A stretch of DNA of 58,363 nt from Bacteroidales bacterium. GTDB lineage: Bacteria; Bacteroidota; Bacteroidia; Bacteroidales; Bacteroidaceae. Under the pieces are notes generated by a model. The model was not told where the DNA came from and made no database searches. It was given only the letters and a program-made list of their open reading frames with translations. The stretch is from NCBI GenBank assembly GCA_030528885.1, contig JAUMXY010000013.1, positions 1 through 58,363 of the forward strand, given 5' to 3'. Positions 40,547 through 50,124 of this stretch are shown one piece after another. Every line of letters begins with the position of its first letter. Position 1 is the first letter of the stretch. Both the position numbers and the translations under genes were made by a program.

Positions 40547-41179
40547 ATGAGTTTATTTTCAAAAGAGAATGGCGAAGTTTTCATGGGGCCGCTCAACTTG
40601 AACAACCCTGTAACAGTTCAAGTCCTCGGTATTTGCTCAGCCCTCGCTGTTACCTCGCAGCTTAAGCCTGCAATCGTAATGGGATTGTCTGTAACCGTAA
40701 TTACTGCTTTTGCAAACGTGATTATTTCATTGATTCGCAAAACAATTCCAAACCGTATACGTATCATTGTGCAACTCGTTGTTGTGGCTGCTCTTGTTAC
40801 CATAGTAAGCAATGTGCTCAAGGCATATGTTTATGACGTGAGCGTTCAGTTGAGCGTGTACGTTGGACTTATCATTACCAATTGTATTTTGATGGGACGC
40901 CTTGAGGCGTTTGCTATGCAGAATGGTCCATGGGAGAGTTTCCTTGATGGAATCGGAAATGGATTGGGCTACGCTGTCATCCTTGTTATAGTAGGTTTTG
41001 TCCGCGAACTGCTCGGATTCGGCACCATTATGGGATTTCAGGTAATTCCAGACTGCGCATATGTTGAGAATGGTGGCTTATACATCAACAACGGTATGAT
41101 GACAATGCCTGCAATGGCGCTCATCATTGTCGCGTGTGTAATATGGGCGCATCGTGCATATAATAAAAATATTGAGTAA
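40547..41179 (+). CDS. nqrD: Na+-NQR subunit D
   Basis: A 210-residue integral membrane protein with six helices. With NqrE it forms a pseudo-symmetric pair. Cys30 (LGICSALAV) and Cys113 (TNCILMG) are the two ligands it gives to the intramembrane [2Fe-2S] cluster shared with NqrE. The length and motifs are canonical. Confidence 0.95.
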   Translation: MSLFSKENGEVFMGPLNLNNPVTVQVLGICSALAVTSQLKPAIVMGLSVTVITAFANVIISLIRKTIPNRIRIIVQLVVVAALVTIVSNVLKAYVYDVSVQLSVYVGLIITNCILMGRLEAFAMQNGPWESFLDGIGNGLGYAVILVIVGFVRELLGFGTIMGFQVIPDCAYVENGGLYINNGMMTMPAMALIIVACVIWAHRAYNKNIE

Positions 41180-41214
41180 TAAAACATACCTTTTAACGAA
41201 AAAAGAAAAGATTT

Positions 41215-41844
41215 ATGGAACATTTTATTAGTTTGTTTGTCCGTTCTATCTTTGTGGACAACATGATTTTTGCTTTCTTCTTAGGTATGTGCTCATATTT
41301 GGCTGTATCTAAGACAGTAAAGACATCTTTTGGACTTGGTGTGGCTGTAACATTCGTGCTCCTCATCACAGTTCCTGTAGATTATCTGCTTCAGACAAAA
41401 GTTCTTGCAGATGGTGCTCTTGCAGAAGGCGTAGATCTTACATTCCTTGCATTCATCTTGTTTATTGCCGTTATTGCTGGTATTGTGCAACTAGTTGAGA
41501 TGATAGTGGAACGCTTTTCTCCTTCTCTCTATGCTGCACTTGGAATATTCCTTCCATTGATTGCTGTAAACTGTGCCATCATGGGTGCTTCGCTTTTTAT
41601 GCAGCAGCGCATTCAGCTTGATCCTGCAACATCAACCCAGGCTATTTCAAGCATTGGCGATTGTGTTGCATACGCTCTCGGTTCAGGTATCGGCTGGACA
41701 TTGGCTATTGTCGGACTTGCTGCCATACGCGAAAAAATGGCCTATTCTGACGTGCCAAAGCCTCTTCAGGGTCTCGGCATCACGTTTATCATCGTGGGTC
41801 TTATGGCCATGGCATTCATGTGTTTCTCTGGTCTTAAAATCTAA
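41215..41844 (+). CDS. nqrE: Na+-NQR subunit E
   Basis: A 209-residue six-helix partner of NqrD. Cys26 ([10 protein letters not shown]) and Cys120 (VNCAIMG) complete the intramembrane [2Fe-2S] site and have the same numbering as in Vibrio cholerae. The 35-base gap from nqrD has no Shine-Dalgarno sequence. Confidence 0.95.
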   Translation: MEHFISLFVRSIFVDNMIFAFFLGMCSYLAVSKTVKTSFGLGVAVTFVLLITVPVDYLLQTKVLADGALAEGVDLTFLAFILFIAVIAGIVQLVEMIVERFSPSLYAALGIFLPLIAVNCAIMGASLFMQQRIQLDPATSTQAISSIGDCVAYALGSGIGWTLAIVGLAAIREKMAYSDVPKPLQGLGITFIIVGLMAMAFMCFSGLKI

Positions 41845-41861
41845 AAGAAAGGACATAGCAA

Positions 41862-43136
41862 ATGGATATTACATTTATTTTATATAGTATTGGAGTGTTT
41901 TTGGCAATTGTACTTGTACTTGTCATCATTCTCCTCGTTGCTAAGAAGTACCTTTCTCCAAGCGGTAATGTTACTATTACCATCAACGGAAAGGACAAGC
42001 TTGAAGTTGAGCAAGGCTCAAGCCTTCTCTCTACCCTTGCTGCAAAGGACATCTACCTTCCATCTGCATGTGGTGGAAAAGGTTCATGTGGCCAATGCAA
42101 ATGCCAAGTGGTTTCTGGTGGCGGTGAAATTCTTGATTCAGAAAAAGGGCATTTCACACGCAAGCAAGTGAAAGAAGGCTTCCGTCTTGGATGCCAATGC
42201 AAAGTGAAAGGAGATATCGACATCAAGGTTGACGATTCAGTCATGGGTGTCAAAGAATGGGAATGCACTGTTATCGGCAATAGAAACGTGGCTACCTTCA
42301 TCAAGGAGTACAAGGTTGCTCTGCCTCCAGGCGAGCATATGGACTTCGAACCAGGTTCTTATGCTCAGATTAAGATTCCTGCATTCACTATCGATTACGA
42401 CAAAGACTTCGACAAGAGTCTTATTGGCGACACATATCTTCCAGCTTGGAAGAACTTTGGTCTCTTCAATCTCAAGTGCGTTAATGACACTCCAACCATT
42501 CGCGCTTACTCAATGGCGAATTATCCAGACGAGGGCGACATCATCACGCTCAACGTGCGTATCGCTACACCTCCATTCAAGCCCAAAGAGCAAGGTGGTG
42601 GATTCATGGATGTAAATCCAGGTATCGCTTCATCTTACATCTTCTCGCTCAAGCCAGGCGACAAGGTAATCATGTCAGGTCCTTACGGAGAGTTCCGTCC
42701 ACAGTATGGTACCGGACGCGAGATGATTTGGGTCGGCGGTGGTGCTGGTATGGCTCCTCTTCGTGCACAAATCATGCACATGCTCAAGACTCTCAACACT
42801 CGCGATCGTGAAATGCACTACTTCTATGGCGCACGTGCACTTGAAGAAATTCCATTCCTCGACGATTTCCTTGCGCTTGAGAAGGAATACGACAACTTCC
42901 ACTTCCATCTGGCTCTTGACCGTCCAGATCCCAAAGCGGATGCTGCTGGCATCAAGTACACACCAGGATTCGTTGCTCCTGTCATGGGTGATACTTACCT
43001 CAAGCAGCACGAGAATCCTGAAGATGTTGAGTACTACCTCTGTGGTCCTCCAATGATGGCGAAGACCGTGCTCGACCTGCTCCACTCTCTTGGTGTTGAG
43101 GACGACATGATTCGCTTTGACAACTTTGGTGGATAA
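41862..43136 (+). CDS. nqrF: Na+-NQR subunit F, NADH dehydrogenase
   Basis: The 424-residue electron entry subunit. It has an N-terminal membrane helix (about 5-27), a plant-ferredoxin-type [2Fe-2S] domain with Cys70, Cys76, Cys79 and Cys111, and then FAD-binding (RAYSMANYP) and NAD-binding (GGGAGMAPLRAQI) domains of the ferredoxin-NADP reductase family. It oxidises NADH and passes electrons to the membrane subunits that export Na+. It is the last gene of the operon; two hairpins follow. Confidence 0.96.
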   Translation: MDITFILYSIGVFLAIVLVLVIILLVAKKYLSPSGNVTITINGKDKLEVEQGSSLLSTLAAKDIYLPSACGGKGSCGQCKCQVVSGGGEILDSEKGHFTRKQVKEGFRLGCQCKVKGDIDIKVDDSVMGVKEWECTVIGNRNVATFIKEYKVALPPGEHMDFEPGSYAQIKIPAFTIDYDKDFDKSLIGDTYLPAWKNFGLFNLKCVNDTPTIRAYSMANYPDEGDIITLNVRIATPPFKPKEQGGGFMDVNPGIASSYIFSLKPGDKVIMSGPYGEFRPQYGTGREMIWVGGGAGMAPLRAQIMHMLKTLNTRDREMHYFYGARALEEIPFLDDFLALEKEYDNFHFHLALDRPDPKADAAGIKYTPGFVAPVMGDTYLKQHENPEDVEYYLCGPPMMAKTVLDLLHSLGVEDDMIRFDNFGG

Positions 43137-43172
43137 TCATCAACAGAAGTAGACAAAGAAACTTCATTACAT

Positions 43173-43208
43173 AGGAGAATGCACTGAGTAACCTCGGTGC
43201 ATTCTCCT
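43173..43208 (+). terminator. Long hairpin after nqrF
   Basis: A 16-bp stem (43173-43188 with 43193-43208, one G-U) closed by TAAC, 37 bases after the nqrF stop. The tail is GTTTCAT, a weak T run. Confidence 0.75.
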
Positions 43209-43312
43209 GTTTCATATCCTTGACCACATGTCAGACTGCTTATACATTTTTCGTTGATAGAAGTGCTAACGAAACGTTCACGACACTTGTCAGACACTGA
43301 CACTTCAGCATG

Positions 43313-43352
43313 GAGGCACAGGGCATTTTCACCTTGTGCCTCTTTTCTTTTT
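43313..43352 (+). terminator. Second terminator downstream of nqr
   Basis: GAGGCACA (43313-43320) pairs with TGTGCCTC (43335-43342), followed by TTTTCTTTTT. It is a better intrinsic terminator than the hairpin at 43173 and may be the true end of the nqr transcript. Confidence 0.75.
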
Positions 43353-43382
43353 GAGGAGGGCTGGGCAAGTGGCTGCAAACGC

Positions 43383-43470
43383 ACACCGTGCAGACAAGGT
43401 TTCAGACACCGTGTGCATAATAACACGAACACCCTGTGCCTATTATTTCCGACACGGGCGGCATGTATGA
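43383..43470. repeat. 23-bp tandem array, ACACCCTGTGCC family, locus 2
   Basis: Anchors ACACC at 43383, 43406, 43429 and ACACG at 43452, exactly 23 bp apart. The stretch 43427-43459 is the counterpart of 28237-28269 (about 26 of 33 positions by eye; both read ...CCTATTATT... then GACACGG). It sits between nqrF and the DUF4105 gene. Confidence 0.8.
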
Positions 43471-43610
43471 GTATCAACGATTTGGAATTTCAGAGGGGGA
43501 ATGAGCACAAAAAGCGTTACAGAAACTTAAAAGTCAACAGGTATTGCAAAGAAAACATGGCAGGCAAGCAATAAAAGACTGGCCGTGCATTATCATTCGT
43601 ATTTTTTTCG

Positions 43611-43618
43611 TATCTTTG
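43611..43618 (+). promoter_or_regulatory. -7 box of the DUF4105-secA operon
   Basis: TATCTTTG, 10 bases before the start at 43628; no clear TTTG at -33. It fixes the start of the DUF4105 gene, as the longer frame from 43544 would begin upstream of the promoter. Confidence 0.65.
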
Positions 43619-43627
43619 CAAATTGTT

Positions 43628-44842
43628 ATGACCCTGTTGAAACAGTACATATTGCTAATCGTTTTTATGTTGCCGCATCTTTCTGCGGCAGCTCGTGACA
43701 ACGCTTCCACATCATTCATTGGCGGAATTCCCGTAATGGACTCTATCAGCGTCTCCATATTGACTTGTACTCCTGGAGCAGAACTCTATTCAAAATTTGG
43801 ACATACTGCGCTGAGAGTAAAGAACCATACACGCAATAAAGACATCGTCTTCAACTATGGATGCTTTGACTATAGCGAGCATAATTTCGTATTCAAATTC
43901 CTGCTTGGCCAGACAGACTATATGCTCAACGCAGAGCCGTACAACTACCTGGTTGAACGCTATGGGTATATGGGAACAGGCGTAAAAGAGCAAGTTCTCA
44001 ATCTCACGCAAGGAGAGGCCAACCATCTGTACATCCTCTTGCTTGACAATATCCGTCCAGAAAATCAGGAGTACCGATACATTTGGTTGTACGACAACTG
44101 CACAGAGCGAGCTCGCAACATGGTGGAGAAAGCTGTTGACGGCGCAATCGTTTATAACAGAGCTACCGTTTCCCTCACCATTCGCCAGATGCTCCACCAG
44201 TGCCTCAAAGAAGACCCTTGGACATGCTTTGGCATCGACATGATTTTAGGTGCAGAAATAGATCAGCCTGTAGACAAACGCATTCAGATGTTCCTACCCG
44301 ACTTCTTCAGCGCTGAAGCCAGCGAGGCATACATAGCCAAAAACGATGGCAGCCGCATTCCTTACATCGCCACAACGAACGACATCATAAAGGAAACTCT
44401 GAAGAAGGAACAAGCTTCCTTTCTCCTCTCCCCCTTATTGGCGTTATCCGTGCTGTTTCTGCTGTCAATAGCGCTCTTCATGCAGGAGTTGGTCAAAAGC
44501 CGATATCAGATGTGGCTCGACATCCCCCTCCTCGTATTTCAGGGTTTAGCAGGCATCATCGTGTCATTCCTCTTCTTCTTCTCCTCTCATCCTGCGGTAG
44601 ACAGCAACTGGCTTATCATTATCCTCAACCCCATACCACTCTTCTATGCAGGGTGGATCATCTGCTGTCAGAAAAAAGGGAAAAGAAACACTCTCTCCTA
44701 CCTAAATATTGGAATATTGGTTATATTTTCAGCCATCATGCTGATAGGGCCACAGAAATACAACCCAGCAATGTACCTGCTTGTGCTTACCTTCCTAGTT
44801 AGAGCCTTGTCACAAGGACATTTCGCATATCATCAGAAATAA
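43628..44842 (+). CDS. DUF4105 membrane protein
   Basis: A 404-residue envelope protein. A signal peptide or anchor (about 1-23, ending LSAAA) is followed by a DUF4105 (Lnb N-terminal-like) periplasmic domain (about 35-240) with the family segments ELYSKFGHTALRV, FNYGCFDYSE and YNCTER-like YDNCTERARNMV, where the conserved His and Cys suggest a thiol/His catalytic pair as in papain-like folds. The C-terminal 140 residues contain about four or five membrane helices. The stop overlaps the next start by one base (TAATG). It is the first gene of an operon leading into secA. Confidence 0.85.
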   Translation: MTLLKQYILLIVFMLPHLSAAARDNASTSFIGGIPVMDSISVSILTCTPGAELYSKFGHTALRVKNHTRNKDIVFNYGCFDYSEHNFVFKFLLGQTDYMLNAEPYNYLVERYGYMGTGVKEQVLNLTQGEANHLYILLLDNIRPENQEYRYIWLYDNCTERARNMVEKAVDGAIVYNRATVSLTIRQMLHQCLKEDPWTCFGIDMILGAEIDQPVDKRIQMFLPDFFSAEASEAYIAKNDGSRIPYIATTNDIIKETLKKEQASFLLSPLLALSVLFLLSIALFMQELVKSRYQMWLDIPLLVFQGLAGIIVSFLFFFSSHPAVDSNWLIIILNPIPLFYAGWIICCQKKGKRNTLSYLNIGILVIFSAIMLIGPQKYNPAMYLLVLTFLVRALSQGHFAYHQK

Positions 44843-46401
44843 TGAAGAAACAAATACTTACAACATTCATCGCATCCATTACCATCGCTGGCACCATGGC
44901 ACAAACAACCGCTGTGCCTCGACTCGTTGTAGGTATTTCTATCGACCAACTCCGTTCAGATTACCTCAATGCCTTTATGCCGCTCTATGGAGAAGGTGGC
45001 TTCAAACTCCTTTTGGAAAAGGGACAGGTATACTCCAACATACAATACCAACACACACCTATCGACAGAGCTTCGGCTATAGCTTCTATCGCCACAGGCA
45101 CAGTTCCTTACAATCATGGAATCATCGCTGAAGAATGGATGAATCGCGCAGAGCTTCACACCAACTACTGCGTAGATGACCGACAATACAAAGGTGTTGA
45201 AACAAGCGATTGCACCTCGCCCAAGAACCTGTTGGTCAGTACCATTGGTGACGAGCTCAAAGCGGCGACAAAGGGGAAAGCGCTCGTCTACAGTGTAGCC
45301 CCTTTTCGCGAAGCCGCTGTGCTTGCAGCTGGTCATGCAGCCGATTGGGCCATGTGGATTGACAACCAAACTGGACGATGGGCTGGAACAACCTATTACG
45401 GCGAAGCACCATCCTGGTTTCGTTATATTGACTCAGGCGCATTAGCCAGCAAGATACCCTCACTCACTTGGGAACCATCCAACGATTTTGTTGGCGAATA
45501 CAACTATTACCTCACCAGTTCCCAAAAGTCATTCTCACATAAGTTCACAGGCGACAGCAAGTTCAGAGTGTTCAAAACCTCTGGACTCATCAACGCAGAA
45601 GTGACCAAAGCCGTCCGATATTGCTTGGAGAATGGGAGCGCAGGAGTAGACGAAATAACAGACTACATCTCCATCTGCTACTATGCCGGGAACTTCGACG
45701 GAACCAGCACAGCCACCACAACAGAACTGCAAGACACTTACAAACGGCTTGACGACGAGTTGGCAGCGTTGCTCAACAAAATTGACAATCTCGTAGGTCT
45801 TGATAAGACGCTCATATACCTTACCTCCACAGGCTACGACAAAGAAGAAACATCAACAGACATTGCTAAGTATCGCATACCAATAGGCGATTTCAACATC
45901 AATCGCTGTGCCACCTTGCTCAACATGTACCTATGCGCCATGTTTGGCAATGGGCAGTACGTAGAAAGCTACTTTAGCAACCAATTTTACATCAACCACA
46001 AGCTGCTCGAGCAGAAGCAACTCAAGCTTGCAGAGATACTCGAGCATTGTGAAGATTTCCTTTTCCAATTCAGCGGCATCAGGGACGTTTTCACGGCCCA
46101 TCGCATCACACAAGGTGCTTGGACACCAGGCATCAGCAGCGTTCGCAACGGATTCAATCCCAAATGCTCTGGCGATATCATCGTGCAAGTATCGCCAGGA
46201 TGGAACATTGTCAACGAAGATAGAGGCACGCAAAAAATGCAACGCGATTCCTTCTTCGAGTTTCCGCTCATCTTTTTTGGATATACCATACAGGCAGAAA
46301 AGGTTGCCACGCCAGTCACTATCGACTGCATCGCGCCTACCGTCGCTCATCACATACGCATCAGAGCGCCCAATGCCTGCTCCACTCCCCCTCTCTTTTA
46401 G
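44842..46401 (+). CDS. Alkaline-phosphatase-superfamily protein, predicted inactive
   Basis: A 519-residue exported protein (signal peptide 1-20) with the PafA-like alkaline phosphatase fold: GISIDQLRSDYL at the start, TGTVPYNHGI, LAAGHAADWAMW, DTYKRLDDELAAL and IYLTSTGY all align by eye. Compared with Elizabethkingia PafA, only the first metal Asp (Asp35) and the phosphate-binding Arg (Arg156) remain. The nucleophile Thr79 is Arg76, Asn100 is Glu97, Lys162 is Pro154, Asp305 is Gly283, His309 is Gly287, Asp352-His353 are Thr330-Gly331, and His486 is Glu in EFPLIFFG. It should not bind the zinc pair or hydrolyse phosphate esters. It sits between a DUF4105 gene and secA. Confidence 0.82.
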   Translation: MKKQILTTFIASITIAGTMAQTTAVPRLVVGISIDQLRSDYLNAFMPLYGEGGFKLLLEKGQVYSNIQYQHTPIDRASAIASIATGTVPYNHGIIAEEWMNRAELHTNYCVDDRQYKGVETSDCTSPKNLLVSTIGDELKAATKGKALVYSVAPFREAAVLAAGHAADWAMWIDNQTGRWAGTTYYGEAPSWFRYIDSGALASKIPSLTWEPSNDFVGEYNYYLTSSQKSFSHKFTGDSKFRVFKTSGLINAEVTKAVRYCLENGSAGVDEITDYISICYYAGNFDGTSTATTTELQDTYKRLDDELAALLNKIDNLVGLDKTLIYLTSTGYDKEETSTDIAKYRIPIGDFNINRCATLLNMYLCAMFGNGQYVESYFSNQFYINHKLLEQKQLKLAEILEHCEDFLFQFSGIRDVFTAHRITQGAWTPGISSVRNGFNPKCSGDIIVQVSPGWNIVNEDRGTQKMQRDSFFEFPLIFFGYTIQAEKVATPVTIDCIAPTVAHHIRIRAPNACSTPPLF

Positions 46402-46439
46402 TCAAAACAAACAATAACGAATAAAACAAACAAACATAT

Positions 46440-49400
46440 ATGGCATTTTCATTAAACAAAATCTTAAGCAGCCTTTTTGGCAACAAGGCATCACGTGACA
46501 TCAAGGAGATACGTCCAATTGTTGACCAAATACTGGCCATCGAACCTGAGATACAAAAGCTATCCAACGACGAGCTGCGTACCAAGGTAGACGAAATCAA
46601 GAACTATCTTCAAGACAAAGTAAAAGAAAAGCGTGCAGAAATAGCAGACCTCAAGAACAAAGTTCAAGAGGCAGACATAGACAAGCGCCAGCCCCTTTTC
46701 GAGGCTATTGACAAAAAAGAGATTGAAGTGCTCGACCTCTTTGAAGAAGGTCTGACTGAGGTGCTTCCAACCGTCTACGCCATTGTGAAAGACACGGCTA
46801 GACGTTTTGCAAACGCAGAGAATGGTGACATCATCGTCACAGCCAACGACTTCGACCGCGACCTCTCTGTCAGTCACGATTTCGTCGACATCGACGGCGA
46901 CAAGGCCATCTGGCACAACCATTGGGTAGCAGGAGGCAACGAGATGACCTGGAACATGATACATTACGATGTGCAACTTTTTGGTGGAACAGTGCTCCAT
47001 CAGGGCAAGATAGCCGAAATGGCCACAGGAGAAGGAAAGACTCTCGTCGCAACCCTCCCCGTATTCCTCAACGCCCTCTCACGCAATGGTGTCCATGTCG
47101 TAACGGTCAACGACTATCTGGCTAAGCGCGACTCGGAGTGGATGGGGCCTCTCTATATGTTCCATGGTCTTAGTGTCGACTGCATCGACAAGCATCAGCC
47201 CAATTCTGAAGCACGTCGCAAGGCCTATCAGGCAGATATCACCTTTGGAACTAACAACGAGTTCGGCTTCGACTACCTACGCGACAACATGGCCATGGCG
47301 CCCAAAGACCTCGTACAACGCATCCACAATTACGCCATTGTCGACGAGGTTGACTCCGTCCTCATTGACGACGCACGTACACCACTCATCATTTCAGGCC
47401 CTGTGCCTAAAGGAGACGTGCAGATGTTCGAAGAATACTGCCCCATCGTAGAACAACTTGTCGAGGCGCAGCGCCGACTTGCACAGAACTATCTGGCTGA
47501 AGCAAAGAAACTCATCGAATCAGAAAACAAAGATGACGTTACTGCAGGTTTCCTCTCCCTCTTTCGTGCCTATAAGAGCCTGCCAAAGAGCAACGCGCTC
47601 ATCAAGTACCTTTCACAGCCAGGTATCAAGACTGGTCTCCTGCAGACAGAGGAAATCTACATGGAGAACAACAACCGTCGCATGCCTGAAGCCATCGAAC
47701 CCCTGTTCTTCGTTGTAGACGAAAAGATGAAATCAGTTGAAATGACAGACAAGGGCAATCAACTCATAGCCAACATCGTCAAGGATGACACATTCTTCGT
47801 CTTGCCCGACATCACCTCGCAGCTCTCAGCACTCGAAAACGAGAAATTCGATTCCGAAGAAGACAAACTCGCCAAGAAAGACGCACTCATGCAGGATTAC
47901 GCACTCAAGTCAGAGCGCGTCCACACCATACAGCAGCTGCTCAAGGCCTATACCATGTTTGTCAAAGACGACGACTACGTCATCATGGATGGCGAAGTTA
48001 AGATTGTCGATGAGCAAACTGGCCGCATCATGGACGGTCGCCGTTGGAGCGACGGTCTCCATCAGGCTGTTGAAGCCAAGGAGCGCGTCAAGGTAGAAGC
48101 TGCCACACAGACATTCGCCACCATCACCCTGCAGAACTATTTTCGTATGTACCACAAGCTTGCCGGCATGACAGGTACAGCCATCACAGAGGCTGGCGAA
48201 TTCTGGGACATCTACAAGCTTGATGTCGTAGAGATACCAACTAACCGCCCCATCGCGCGCAACGACATGAACGACCGTGTCTACAAGACCAATCGCGAAA
48301 AGTACAACGCCGTCATCGAAGAAATCGTCAAGATGCGCAACAGTGGACGCCCCGTCCTTGTAGGTACCACCTCGGTCGAAATCTCAGAACTCCTCTCACG
48401 CATGCTTTCCATGCGCAAGATACCACATCAAGTGCTCAACGCTAAGCTCCACCAGAAAGAGGCAGACATCGTAGCGCTAGCAGGACAAAGTACACTGGGC
48501 GAAGTCATTAATGAAGACGGAACCAAAGAAGAGAAACTGCTAGGTGCAGTCACCATCGCCACAAACATGGCAGGCCGTGGTACCGACATAAAGCTCTCTG
48601 ACGAAGTGAAAGCTGCAGGAGGACTCGCCATCATCGGCACAGAGCGCCACGAAAGCCGTCGCGTTGACCGCCAGCTGCGTGGACGTTCTGGACGTCAAGG
48701 CGACCCAGGCTCATCCATCTTCTATGTCTCACTCGAAGACAAGCTCATGCGCCTTTTCGCCAGCGACCGCATCTCCAAAGTCATGGACCGGCTTGGCTTC
48801 GAAGATGGCGAGATGATAGAGCACAAGATGATCAACCAATCCATCGAGCGAGCACAGAAGAAAGTAGAAGAAAACAACTTTGGAACACGCAAACACCTGC
48901 TCGAATATGACGATGTCATGAATAAGCAGCGCAAAGTCATCTATGAGCGCCGTCGCCACGCACTCATGGGCGAGCGCATCGGCATGGACATCGCCAACAT
49001 GATTTGGGACAGAGTAGTCAAGATACTCAGCAACGGCGACTATGACAGCTGCAAGGAAGACTTCTTGCGCATCTTCGCCATGGACATCCCATTCGACATG
49101 GAAAAGTTCGAGAAGACAGGACGCCACCAGCTCGAAGACGAGGCCTTCGACATTGTCATCGATGCATTCAAGAAGCGCACAGCACGTCTCGCAGCCGTAG
49201 CATACCCAGTCATCAAAGAGGTTTATGAAACCAAAGGCGACATGTACGAAAACATCCTCGTCCCAATCACAGACGGACGCCGCATCTACCAAATAAGCAT
49301 TCCACTTAAGGAAGCATACGAGACTGAAGGAAACTCCATCCTCGTCGCATTCGAGAAAGCCATACTTCTCCACACCATCGACGACGCATGGAAAGAAAAC

Positions 49401-49823
49401 CTGCGCGAGCTCGACGAGCTCAAGCATTCCGTACGCAACGCATCTTACGAGCAGAAAGACCCGCTCCTTATCTTCAAACTCGAGTCAGTCAACCTCTTCG
49501 ATAAGATGGTCAACGATATCAATAACGGGACCATCTCCGTACTCATGCGCTGCTCCATCCCCATAGCCGAAGAGCAGGATGTCAAGCAAGCACCACAGGC
49601 GCCCGTAGAAGAGCCACAGTACCAGAACCTCAAAGAGACGCACCAGAACCTCGATGAGCCTTCTGAAACACAGCGCCAGCAAGCACAAGCAGCACAGACA
49701 GACACACGTGCACGCCAGCCCATGACACCCGTTGTCAACAACGGGCCCAAAATTGGCCGTAACGACCCATGCCCATGCGGTAGCGGCAAGAAATATAAAA
49801 ACTGTCATGGCAAAATGATGTAA
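46440..49823 (+). CDS. secA: Preprotein translocase ATPase SecA
   Basis: A 1127-residue motor that drives unfolded preproteins through SecYEG. Visible are Walker A ATGEGKTL (about 198), the DEAD-like [16 protein letters not shown], helicase motifs [14 protein letters not shown] and [11 protein letters not shown], the [17 protein letters not shown]-like ATPase region, and a C-terminal zinc finger [14 protein letters not shown] (CxCx8CH) for SecB or ribosome contact. It is about 220 residues longer than E. coli SecA because of insertions in the first nucleotide domain (for example about 340-480), usual in Bacteroidota. It starts 38 bases after the phosphatase-like gene, so the three are probably co-transcribed. 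Confidence 0.97.
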   Translation: MAFSLNKILSSLFGNKASRDIKEIRPIVDQILAIEPEIQKLSNDELRTKVDEIKNYLQDKVKEKRAEIADLKNKVQEADIDKRQPLFEAIDKKEIEVLDLFEEGLTEVLPTVYAIVKDTARRFANAENGDIIVTANDFDRDLSVSHDFVDIDGDKAIWHNHWVAGGNEMTWNMIHYDVQLFGGTVLHQGKIAEMATGEGKTLVATLPVFLNALSRNGVHVVTVNDYLAKRDSEWMGPLYMFHGLSVDCIDKHQPNSEARRKAYQADITFGTNNEFGFDYLRDNMAMAPKDLVQRIHNYAIVDEVDSVLIDDARTPLIISGPVPKGDVQMFEEYCPIVEQLVEAQRRLAQNYLAEAKKLIESENKDDVTAGFLSLFRAYKSLPKSNALIKYLSQPGIKTGLLQTEEIYMENNNRRMPEAIEPLFFVVDEKMKSVEMTDKGNQLIANIVKDDTFFVLPDITSQLSALENEKFDSEEDKLAKKDALMQDYALKSERVHTIQQLLKAYTMFVKDDDYVIMDGEVKIVDEQTGRIMDGRRWSDGLHQAVEAKERVKVEAATQTFATITLQNYFRMYHKLAGMTGTAITEAGEFWDIYKLDVVEIPTNRPIARNDMNDRVYKTNREKYNAVIEEIVKMRNSGRPVLVGTTSVEISELLSRMLSMRKIPHQVLNAKLHQKEADIVALAGQSTLGEVINEDGTKEEKLLGAVTIATNMAGRGTDIKLSDEVKAAGGLAIIGTERHESRRVDRQLRGRSGRQGDPGSSIFYVSLEDKLMRLFASDRISKVMDRLGFEDGEMIEHKMINQSIERAQKKVEENNFGTRKHLLEYDDVMNKQRKVIYERRRHALMGERIGMDIANMIWDRVVKILSNGDYDSCKEDFLRIFAMDIPFDMEKFEKTGRHQLEDEAFDIVIDAFKKRTARLAAVAYPVIKEVYETKGDMYENILVPITDGRRIYQISIPLKEAYETEGNSILVAFEKAILLHTIDDAWKENLRELDELKHSVRNASYEQKDPLLIFKLESVNLFDKMVNDINNGTISVLMRCSIPIAEEQDVKQAPQAPVEEPQYQNLKETHQNLDEPSETQRQQAQAAQTDTRARQPMTPVVNNGPKIGRNDPCPCGSGKKYKNCHGKMM

Positions 49824-49866
49824 CCAACATCACATAACCTAATCCATAGAGGATATATCAAGAAAG

Positions 49867-49914
49867 AGTGCCCCCCGAAAGTTAGACAAAAACTTTCGGG
49901 GGGCACTTCATTTT
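49867..49914 (+). terminator. Terminator of secA operon
   Basis: A perfect 17-bp stem (49867-49883 with 49891-49907) with six consecutive C-G pairs and a 7-base loop, then TCATTTTG. It lies 44 bases after secA. Confidence 0.85.
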
Positions 49915-50036
49915 GATACACCCACACTATATTTTATTCTTTTTGCATGTAGCATCTTTCATATTATCAGGTTTCTTATTTTTGTTTTGATAATATAGTT
50001 CAATACGGAGAAAAATTCAAAAAAGGGAAGTTTTAT

Positions 50037-50067
50037 TTTGCCATTCCGAAAAATAGCTGTAAGTTTG
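50037..50067 (+). promoter_or_regulatory. Consensus promoter of the malic enzyme gene
   Basis: TTTG (50037-50040), exactly 19 bases, TAAGTTTG (50060-50067), about 55 bases before the start codon; a full consensus match. Confidence 0.85.
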
Positions 50068-50124
50068 CGGCAATTTTTTCAAAACAGAGGAAACTTAACA
50101 ATATATATAATATAATAGAAACTA

